Origin: a bacterium
GTDB lineage: Bacteria; Oederibacteriota; Muellerivitia; Muellerivitales; Muellerivitaceae
Assembly (NCBI GenBank): GCA_025980505.1
Contig: JAICXI010000086.1
Coordinates: 1-7,220, forward strand
DNA length: 7,220 bases
Direction of reading: 5' to 3'
Positions 1 through 4,754 of this stretch are shown one piece after another; within the stretch, counting starts at the first letter, position 1; every line of letters starts with the position of its first letter. The translations under genes and the position numbers were made by a program. The notes under the pieces are model-generated. The model saw only the letters and a program-made list of their open reading frames with translations, had not been told where the DNA came from and ran no database searches.

Positions 1-424
1 AATAATCGTCGTTGGAAGTGAAGCTGGCGGGCCCCAGAACCTTGGTAATGCCGTTGTTTTTCAGGAATTGCTCGGCTTCCCGGAAAAGGGCTTGGGCCAC
101 CGAAACGTCTTGGATGCACTCGAACCAACCGAAATGACCGGTTTTTTCATTCCAGTGCTTGATGTAATTGTCGTCGACGCTGGCGGAAATACGGCCGACG
201 ATTTCACCCCGGTCGTTATAAGCCGCGAAGAGGGCCACTTTGGCGTGGTCGTGGAAGGGGTTCTTTTGAGGGTCGAGCAGGCCGCGCTGGTCGGGAAGGA
301 AGGGAGGCACCCAGTTGGGGTCGCGTTTCGCGTTGGGGGCGGCGTAGAGCTTCCAGGGAAGGTGTAGAAAGGCTTCAATGCCTTTTTTGTCGTTTAAATC
401 GATCGTCTTGACGGTCACGGACAT
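1..424 (-). CDS. bcerS: YghO-like GNAT-fold acyltransferase, probable bacterial ceramide synthase (3' truncated by window edge)
   Basis: Only the N-terminal 141 residues are present; the gene runs off the left edge. The ATG at 424 is chosen because GGAGG (430-434) sits 5 nt before it. Translation gives a soluble, Trp/Pro-rich start with WVPPFLPDQ at about 38-46, LLDPQKNPFHDHA at 49-61, VGRISA at 76-81, HFGWFEC at 97-103 and VLGPASFTSND at 129-139. From memory this pattern belongs to the YghO-like GNAT-superfamily proteins, usually near 380 residues, which include the Caulobacter bacterial ceramide synthase (bCerS). That enzyme N-acylates the sphingoid base, probably 3-ketosphinganine. The gene lies 123 bp downstream of the serine palmitoyltransferase gene on the same strand, with no terminator between, so the two are probably co-transcribed. 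The ceramide synthase role is inferred from family resemblance plus context. A different N-acyltransferase is possible, and the acyl-CoA-binding and C-terminal parts cannot be seen. Confidence 0.8.
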   Translation of the reverse strand, partial: MSVTVKTIDLNDKKGIEAFLHLPWKLYAAPNAKRDPNWVPPFLPDQRGLLDPQKNPFHDHAKVALFAAYNDRGEIVGRISASVDDNYIKHWNEKTGHFGWFECIQDVSVAQALFREAEQFLKNNGITKVLGPASFTSNDDY

Positions 425-547
425 TATTTCCTCCATTTAAAAGTAGTTTTGAATGATGAACCTGGAAAAGTTGTGAAGTTTTACCAAGGAAAATGGATCT
501 TCATTCATCGTTCATTGATGGGGCCATCGGAAGCCTGCGGGTTTTCC

Positions 548-1744
548 TTATACGGCGACGCCCGAAGGGATGAGCCCGTATTTTTTTCCGACCTTTCGGA
601 AGCTTTCCAAAACGTGGTCCAGTTGGGCGTCAGTGTGGGTGGCGGTATAACTGGTGCGGATCAGGGTCTGGTCGGGCGGCACGGCGGGGGAAACCACGGG
701 AGTGGCGAAAACGCCCATCTCGCCCAATTCCTTGGTGATGGCGAAGGTTTTCATGTTGTCGCCCACCATCAAGGGGATGATGGCGGAGTTGGTGTTGAGC
801 GTGTTCCACCCCATGGCTTTGAACTCCGAGCGCATGCGCTTAATGATGACCCAAAGCCGCTCGCGGCGCTCGGGTTCCCGCTTGATGATTTCCAGGCTTT
901 TGAGGGCGGCCGCCGTATCGGCGGGGGAAAGGCTGGCCGTGAAGATCAAGGGCCTGCTGTTGTGCCGTAAATAATCGACTACCTTATGGGTGGAAGCGAT
1001 AAAGCCGCCGATGGAAACGAGGGACTTGGAAAAGGTGCCCATCACCATATCCACGTCCTTCTGCACCCCGAAATGGGCGCCGGTGCCTTCGCCCTTGGGG
1101 CCCAAGACCCCGAGGGAATGGGCCTCATCCACCATGAGCCTGGCACCGTGCTTTTTCTTCAACTCCACGATTTTGGCAAGTTCGGCCACGTCGCCCCCCA
1201 TGGAGAAGACGCCGTCCGTGACGATCAACACGGGGCTGTCCTTATGGTTGGCCAGGACCCTGTCCAGGTCTTCCATGTTGCTGTGCTCATACTTGATGGT
1301 TTTGGCGAAGGAAAGCTTGCAGCCGTCCACGATAGAAGCGTGGTTCTCCCGGTCGGAGATGATGTAATCGCCCCGGGTGGCAATGGTGGAAAGGGCCCCC
1401 AGGTTGGCCAGGAATCCGGCGGAATAAACCAGAGCCGACTCCATGTGCACGAAGTCGGCGAGTTTTTCCTCGAGCTCCACCCGGATGTCCAAAGTACCGT
1501 TCAAGAAGGGTGATCCCGTGCAGGCTGAACCGTACTTGCGGGTGGCTTGGACCATGGCTTCCAGGACCTCGGGATGGGTGACCAGCCCCAGGTAGTTGTT
1601 GGAGCCCACCATGATCATTTTTTTGCCGCCGATGGTGACTTCCGTCCCCAGTTGGGCGGTGTTGGGACGAAAATAGGGGTAAACACCCGCTTTTCGCACA
1701 TCATCCGCGGCGGTCCAATTGTTGGCTTTATCAAAAATGTCCAT
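548..1744 (-). CDS. spt: Serine palmitoyltransferase (PLP-dependent alpha-oxoamine synthase)
   Basis: This 398-residue protein has the usual length for a soluble bacterial SPT. It condenses L-serine with a fatty acyl thioester to give 3-ketosphinganine and CO2, the committed step of sphingolipid synthesis, in the cytoplasm. Visible hallmarks are PYFR at 23-26, GSNNYLGL at 47-54, GSPFLNGTLD at 77-86, His135 in NHAS (PLP stacking), Asp206 and His209 in VDEAHS, the Schiff-base Lys240 in GTFSKS, and Arg363 in LIRTSY. The spacing of His135, Asp206, His209 and Lys240 nearly matches His159, Asp231, His234 and Lys265 of the Sphingomonas enzyme. GTFSKS-IGGF favours SPT over BioF or Kbl, which usually have a GTLGK-type motif. 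The ATG at 1744 is preceded by AGAGGA (1748-1753). The position equivalent to Sphingomonas Arg378 appears to be Val351. The YghO-like gene follows on the same strand and the SDR gene is divergent. A BioF- or CqsA-like role is a less likely alternative. Confidence 0.9.
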   Translation of the reverse strand: MDIFDKANNWTAADDVRKAGVYPYFRPNTAQLGTEVTIGGKKMIMVGSNNYLGLVTHPEVLEAMVQATRKYGSACTGSPFLNGTLDIRVELEEKLADFVHMESALVYSAGFLANLGALSTIATRGDYIISDRENHASIVDGCKLSFAKTIKYEHSNMEDLDRVLANHKDSPVLIVTDGVFSMGGDVAELAKIVELKKKHGARLMVDEAHSLGVLGPKGEGTGAHFGVQKDVDMVMGTFSKSLVSIGGFIASTHKVVDYLRHNSRPLIFTASLSPADTAAALKSLEIIKREPERRERLWVIIKRMRSEFKAMGWNTLNTNSAIIPLMVGDNMKTFAITKELGEMGVFATPVVSPAVPPDQTLIRTSYTATHTDAQLDHVLESFRKVGKKYGLIPSGVAV

Positions 1745-1866
1745 GATTCCTCTGTTCTTTGTAAGGATGTACGTCGGCGTTTTGTCCCAAGGACGGTTGA
1801 ATAAGACCCGACTCCTATAGCCCGAAATATAACGGGCCCAGTGCCACGCCTCCCTCCCCGAAAAAA

Positions 1867-1895
1867 TTGTTTTTCAGAAGGGCGATATGCATAAT
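1867..1895 (+). promoter_or_regulatory. Candidate sigma70-like promoter for the SDR gene
   Basis: TTGTTT (1867-1872) and CATAAT (1890-1895) are separated by 17 bp. The -10 matches TATAAT at five of six positions; the -35 is poor. It would give a leader of roughly 290 nt containing both repeat copies. This rests on motif matching only. Confidence 0.25.
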
Positions 1896-2056
1896 GTCTT
1901 CGGGTTATCCCCGATTTTCGTTGATTTCAAACGAAAAGGCCAAGGGGAAGGTGGTCGAATAACGGGGCATTATAAGCAAAGGACCCCGACTTGTTCAAAT
2001 ATTTTGACCTTGGGCCGGATCGAGAAACTTCCTTTCAAACAAGAAGGCTTTGGGAA

Positions 2057-2109
2057 ATCGGTGCTATACCGACCTCCTTATTGATCCTGAATTTGGGTGG
2101 GTCGGCATG
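2057..2109 (+). repeat. 53-bp direct repeat, copy 1 (upstream)
   Basis: This copy is identical to 2146-2198 except for one base (TATACC here, TATGCC in copy 2). It ends in GGGTGGGTCGGC followed by an ATG (2107-2109), the same ribosome-binding and start context used by the SDR gene. The inverted-repeat arms are ATACCGACC (2066-2074) and GGTCGGCAT (2100-2108), with a single A-C mismatch caused by that base change. The two copies are 89 bp apart start to start, and the 36-bp stretch between them is not repeated. Confidence 0.97.
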
Positions 2110-2199
2110 CGCCGATATTCATTGAACATAAACGGGATCGAGGACATCGGTGCTATGCCGACCTCCTTATTGATCCTGAATTTGGGTGGGTCGGCATGA
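2107..2199 (+). CDS. Possible 30-residue upstream (leader) ORF overlapping the SDR start
   Basis: An ATG from repeat copy 1 opens 30 codons, beginning MRRYSLNINGIEDIG and ending LNLGGSA, whose TGA (2197-2199) overlaps the SDR ATG as ATGA. It has the same GGGTGGG-type ribosome-binding region as the SDR gene. About 20 of its 29 codons after the start end in G or C, compatible with coding. A ribosome on it would run through the hairpin covering the SDR start, so translational coupling or a leader-peptide role is plausible. I do not recognise the peptide, and it could be a by-product of the repeat duplication. Confidence 0.35.
   Translation: MRRYSLNINGIEDIGAMPTSLLILNLGGSA
2146..2198 (+). repeat. 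53-bp direct repeat, copy 2 (contains the SDR start codon)
   Basis: This is the second copy of the 53-bp repeat, and its last three bases are the ATG of the SDR gene (2196-2198). Similarity to copy 1 stops exactly at that ATG, so the duplicated unit is a leader plus start codon and includes no further coding sequence. Confidence 0.97.
2155..2197 (+). promoter_or_regulatory. Stem-loop sequestering the SDR start codon
   Basis: ATGCCGACC (2155-2163) is the exact reverse complement of GGTCGGCAT (2189-2197), with a 25-nt loop between. The right arm covers the last bases of the weak Shine-Dalgarno-like GGGTGGG (2184-2190) and the first two bases of the ATG. In RNA this could hide the translation start. 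The right arm of copy 1 (2100-2108) is also perfectly complementary to the left arm here, so two exclusive pairings are possible. Regulation is inferred from sequence alone. Confidence 0.5.
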
Positions 2200-3194
2200 A
2201 ATTTCTATCGCCTGTTTTAATAACGGGGGCCAGCGGGTTCGTCGGTAGCCACTTGGCCGAGGCCCTTGCGCGGCGAAAAGTCAAAGTAAAGCTCCTGGTC
2301 CGCCCCACCAGCCGATTGTCTTTCCAACCGACCTCTTGGATGGAGCTTTGTGCCGGGGACGTGACGGATTTGGAATCGGTGAAAAAGGCCGTGAAGGGCG
2401 TTAAAGTCGTTTACCACTTGGCCGGCGTTTTGAGAGGGGCGGATTTCAAGGCTTATGAGAGGGTGAATGTGGGTGGCGCCCGGAACATTTGTGCCGCCGT
2501 CGAAGCGGAGAAAGGCTTTAAACGGCTGGTTTACGTAAGCTCCCTTTCCGCGGCGGGGCCCTCACCGAAGGGTGGTGAAATCGATGAAACCGTCCCCTGC
2601 CATCCCCTCAGCTTTTACGGGCAAACCAAGCGGATGGGCGAGGAAGTCGTCCTGTCCCATGGAAAAAAATATGAAGTGACAGTCCTTCGGCCGGGAGCGG
2701 TGTATGGGCCGCGGGAAACGGATATTTTTGAATATTTCAAAATGGTCCACAAGGGATGGGTGGTCAATGGCGGGGACGGCGCCCAAAGGGTGAGCTTTGT
2801 CCACGTGTCCGACCTAGTGGAAGCGATCCTACTGGCGGCCCATTCCCCCAAGGCCAAGGGCCAGGTTTTCTTCGTTTCCGACGGACGGAGCCTGGACTGG
2901 AACGGTCTTTCCGCCTTGATCGGAAAGACCCTCAAAAAACCGTACAAAACATTCAATGTCCCCCTCGGACTGGTTAGAATGGTGGCTTCCTTGGGGGATT
3001 GGGTGGGCCGATGGACGGGAATATCCCTCCTGCCTCCCATTGTCAGCAGCGACAAAGTGAAGGAGGGCGGGGCTTCCGGGTGGGTCTGCAGCAACCGAAA
3101 GATCCGGGGGCTCTTGGGATTTAAACCGAAGTTTGATATGGAAGAGGGGATCCGAAACACGGCCGAATTTTACCAAACGGCTGGATGGCTGTAA
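2196..3194 (+). CDS. cerR: Extended SDR (NAD(P)-dependent epimerase/dehydratase family), probable ceramide reductase CerR
   Basis: This 332-residue protein has an extended short-chain dehydrogenase fold. The N-terminal Rossmann motif GASGFVG is at 11-17, followed by LLVRPTSR at 33-40, GDVTD at 54-58, HLAG at 74-77 and YVSSLSAAG at 113-121 (catalytic Ser candidates 116 or 118). Catalytic Tyr141 and Lys145 are in YGQTK, and LRPGAVYGP is at 164-172. Arg36 after the second strand suggests NADP(H). Next to spt and a bCerS-like gene, the best guess is the CerR type, which reduces the 3-keto group of the acylated sphingoid base. Hopanoid-associated epimerases (HpnA) and 3-beta-hydroxysteroid dehydrogenases look similar. 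The ATG at 2196 is preferred because the glycine motif then begins at residue 11. An in-frame start at 2097 would add 33 residues unlike the family and read through the repeat. The ribosome-binding site is weak (GGGTGGG) and lies partly in a hairpin, unlike the strong sites of spt and bcerS. Confidence 0.8.
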   Translation: MKFLSPVLITGASGFVGSHLAEALARRKVKVKLLVRPTSRLSFQPTSWMELCAGDVTDLESVKKAVKGVKVVYHLAGVLRGADFKAYERVNVGGARNICAAVEAEKGFKRLVYVSSLSAAGPSPKGGEIDETVPCHPLSFYGQTKRMGEEVVLSHGKKYEVTVLRPGAVYGPRETDIFEYFKMVHKGWVVNGGDGAQRVSFVHVSDLVEAILLAAHSPKAKGQVFFVSDGRSLDWNGLSALIGKTLKKPYKTFNVPLGLVRMVASLGDWVGRWTGISLLPPIVSSDKVKEGGASGWVCSNRKIRGLLGFKPKFDMEEGIRNTAEFYQTAGWL

Positions 3195-3198
3195 CGAT

Positions 3199-3213
3199 GG
3201 CCCCGCCGGGGTC
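3199..3213 (+). other. GC-rich stem-loop after the SDR gene, not a typical terminator
   Basis: GGCCCC (3199-3204) and GGGGTC (3208-3213) can form a six-pair stem, including one G-U, around a GCC loop just past the SDR stop. No T-run follows, so it is not a standard intrinsic terminator. It could affect mRNA stability or be chance in GC-rich sequence. Confidence 0.3.
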
Positions 3214-3281
3214 GAAGGGAAGGCAAGCCCGTACAGAATCCTAAAGCCGATGATTTATGGCGGATTTCCAGAGGAGGCGAA

Positions 3282-4334
3282 ATGAAAGGTTCCAATATCC
3301 GAAAAATTTTCCTGTGCCTGGGGCTTTGTTTCCCGTGGCCCCATACGGCTTTGGCGCAAAACCAATGGATGGAATCGATCCTGCCCACGGACGATTTGCT
3401 GGAAAACCTGCCCTGGCTGGGCGACGACGGAAAGGTGGAAAGCAGGGGCTTGTTTGATTTTGAGGATGTGCGTGGGGCGGGTCAAAAGGACCTGATCCTC
3501 ATCTATCGGCAATCGGCGCCGGTCAGTGAATTGGACAAACCCCATGATCAAACCCTGGTCGTTTGTTTCTACGACTCCAAGCAAAATAAATACGTCAAAA
3601 ATTTCCAGGATGAAGGCGGTACCATTCGGTGGGTCAAGATCGTCAAAGACCCCGCGGAACCCGCGCCCTTCCTGTTCTTTCAACGGGACGACTTGAAGGG
3701 GAGCCAGGTTTTAAAAGGCTTCGTTTATTCCGCCGGCACCCTGAAACAAGTGCTGGACGCATCGGCGGCCCAAATCTACGCCCGCTTGGCCAATGGAAAC
3801 AAGGGGCTGGAGATTTGGGGGGCTTCCAAAGATTTCCCGAAGGATGAAGGCTCAGCCGACCACGTTTTTTCATGGAACGGGGCCCAATCCCGGTTCGCGG
3901 AAGCCAAACCGGCGGCCGGCGGGTTGGCGGGTTGGAGCGGTTCGTCGATCGCGGTTCCGGTGGTCCAAACCGCCGCCGCGCCTCAAACGGTGGCCGCGGT
4001 CCATCATGCTTCGAAGAACGGCTGGTGGGATGACCCCATGGACCCGCAGGCGGCCTCGGCCAAGTTGAACAAGGAATTGGTTCCGGACTTGATTAAAAAA
4101 GGGCAGATCGCGACTTTGGGACAGAAGGCCAAAGCCTTTTTCGCCGAGCTTCAAAAACAAAAGGTCTCCGGCAAGGATATCAACGGCATGAGGTCGGGCT
4201 ATTACACGGCGGTGGCTACCACCCTTTTGGACATGGGAAGCAAGAAGGATGCGGCCTACTACTTGAAAATCGCCTTGTCCTTCCAAGCGGACAATCCGGA
4301 CGCGGTGGCGCTCAAGGCCAAGTTGGCGCCCTGA
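3282..4334 (+). CDS. Secreted protein of unknown function, with FG-GAP/VCBS-like segment and helical C-terminus
   Basis: This 350-residue protein is exported: Lys/Arg at 2-8, a hydrophobic core at about 9-20, and a likely signal peptidase I site after Ala-Leu-Ala (23-25), with no lipobox. Residues 55-200 are beta-rich. FDFEDVRGAGQKDLILIY at 58-75 recalls degenerate FG-GAP/VCBS blades (D-x-N-G-D-G-x-x-D-L), and RLANGNKGLEIWG at 168-180 is a weaker second match. Residues 205-245 form an Ala/Pro-rich linker. The last 90 residues are helical, and DAAYYLKIALSFQADNPDA at 323-341 resembles one tetratricopeptide helix pair. The start has a strong GAGGAGG site (3271-3277). It lies 87 bp after the SDR gene on the same strand with no clear terminator between, so it may share that transcript; a strong terminator follows at 4367-4396. 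I do not recognise the family, and a sphingolipid-related envelope role would be context only. Confidence 0.85.
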   Translation: MKGSNIRKIFLCLGLCFPWPHTALAQNQWMESILPTDDLLENLPWLGDDGKVESRGLFDFEDVRGAGQKDLILIYRQSAPVSELDKPHDQTLVVCFYDSKQNKYVKNFQDEGGTIRWVKIVKDPAEPAPFLFFQRDDLKGSQVLKGFVYSAGTLKQVLDASAAQIYARLANGNKGLEIWGASKDFPKDEGSADHVFSWNGAQSRFAEAKPAAGGLAGWSGSSIAVPVVQTAAAPQTVAAVHHASKNGWWDDPMDPQAASAKLNKELVPDLIKKGQIATLGQKAKAFFAELQKQKVSGKDINGMRSGYYTAVATTLLDMGSKKDAAYYLKIALSFQADNPDAVALKAKLAP

Positions 4335-4366
4335 AAACCGGTTGGGACATGGATTGGATCGGCCCC

Positions 4367-4396
4367 AAAGCCCGGGTTTTGAACCTGGGCTTTTTT
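4367..4396 (+). terminator. Rho-independent terminator of the secreted-protein gene
   Basis: AAAGCCCGGGTT (4367-4378) pairs with AACCTGGGCTTT (4382-4393), and the T-run continues to 4396. The one imperfect position is a G-U wobble in + strand RNA but an A-C mismatch in - strand RNA, so the signal fits rightward transcription from the gene ending at 4334. Confidence 0.88.
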
Positions 4397-4408
4397 GTGA
4401 AGAAAGTC

Positions 4409-4519
4409 TCAGGCCCCAAACCAAAAGGCCACGAACCCCGTCCGGTCCACGGTTTTGGAATAGGGGTGGTGCACCAAGCCTTCCCTTAGGGGGGCCGAGT
4501 ACCACCATTTTTTCTTCAT
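4409..4519 (-). CDS. Possible 36-residue small protein
   Basis: The frame starts at ATG 4519 with MKKKWWYSAPLREG, continues through LVHHPYSKTVDRTG, and ends at the TGA at 4409-4411 with FVAFWFGA. By hand count about 27 of 35 sense codons after the start end in G or C, against about 17 of 35 for the first and for the second positions. That strong third-position bias is what a real gene of this genome would show. Against it, no Shine-Dalgarno sequence precedes the ATG (TTTTGTGTTTT), an in-frame stop lies just upstream, and it begins right after the tRNA-Leu terminator with no clear promoter of its own. I do not recognise the sequence. It could be a small basic Trp-rich protein, a decayed gene fragment, or chance. 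Confidence 0.35.
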   Translation of the reverse strand: MKKKWWYSAPLREGLVHHPYSKTVDRTGFVAFWFGA

Positions 4520-4526
4520 AAAACAC

Positions 4527-4560
4527 AAAAGCCATGGACCCGTTCAGGTCCACGGCTTTT
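4527..4560 (-). terminator. Rho-independent terminator of the tRNA-Leu gene
   Basis: An almost perfect 14-bp inverted repeat (4527-4540 and 4547-4560) surrounds a six-base loop and ends in TTTT on the - strand, with further T-rich sequence beyond. The single imperfect pair is a G-U wobble in - strand RNA and an A-C mismatch in + strand RNA. It lies 12 nt after the CCA end of the tRNA, as expected for its terminator. Confidence 0.88.
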
Positions 4561-4572
4561 GATTGATAAAAA

Positions 4573-4656
4573 TGGTGCCCGAGGCGGGACTCGAACCCGC
4601 ACGGGTTTCCCCATACGCACCTCAAGCGTACGTGTCTGCCATTTCACCACCCGGGC
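4573..4656 (-). tRNA. tRNA-Leu (anticodon GAG), CCA encoded
   Basis: The - strand folds as a class II tRNA. The acceptor stem is GCCCGGG with CTCGGGC (one G-U pair), followed by A73 and an encoded CCA (4573-4575). The D-stem is GTG/CAC, the anticodon stem TACGC/GCGTA around loop TTGAGGT, and the long variable arm GGG-AAA-CCC is typical of leucine. The T-arm is GCGGG-TTCGAGT-CCCGC. The anticodon GAG (complement at 4621-4623) decodes CUC and CUU, with G37 beside it as usual. It is a single-gene unit with its own promoter (4697-4724) and terminator (4527-4560). Confidence 0.97.
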
Positions 4657-4696
4657 TTTTCGAAAAGGGATTTCCCCCCAGCGAAAAAGAAGCCGT

Positions 4697-4724
4697 ATTA
4701 TAGCTACGTTTGTTCGCCGATCAA
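4697..4724 (-). promoter_or_regulatory. Sigma70-like promoter of tRNA-Leu
   Basis: On the - strand, TTGATC (4719-4724) is followed after 16 bp by a perfect TATAAT (4697-4702). Transcription would begin near 4690, leaving a leader of about 34 nt before the tRNA. The -10 core read on the + strand is TATTAT (4696-4701), which might also serve the divergent membrane-protein gene, but no -35 lies at the right distance for that direction. Confidence 0.75.
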
Positions 4725-4754
4725 GTCTCATCCCTTGGGCTGAAAAGGGGCAAC

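Larger units (their letters stand above)
1745..2195. other. Divergent intergenic region between spt and the SDR gene
   Basis: This 451-bp spacer should carry the promoters for both directions. Reading frames here have weak coding character, except the short ORF at 2107-2199. The region contains a GCCCG/CGGGC hairpin around an AT-rich loop near 1819-1838, one weak rightward promoter candidate (1867-1895) and the paired 53-bp repeats at 2057-2198. I found no convincing sigma70 promoter for spt and no riboswitch that I recognise. Confidence 0.6.

Noticed and set aside
449..1513. Long + strand frames of 173 and 175 residues opposite spt
   Set aside because: Antisense shadows of the spt gene, whose protein has all family motifs on the - strand.
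1887..2084. 65-codon + strand frame in the divergent spacer, with an AAGGG-like site before its ATG
   Set aside because: Only about 44% of its third codon positions are G or C, unlike the real genes here. It resembles nothing I know and runs into repeat copy 1. Treated as leader or spacer sequence.
2097..2195. N-terminal extension of the SDR gene from an in-frame start at 2097
   Set aside because: The extra 33 residues are unlike the SDR family, are read through the repeat, and would move the glycine motif to residue 44. The ATG at 2196 fits better.
2057..2198. CRISPR array
   Set aside because: Only two 53-bp copies, one 36-bp spacer, no cas genes, and the repeat holds a gene start.
4573..4656. 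tRNA-Leu as an integration site for a mobile element
   Set aside because: No integrase, no repeat of the tRNA 3' end, and no composition shift within the window.
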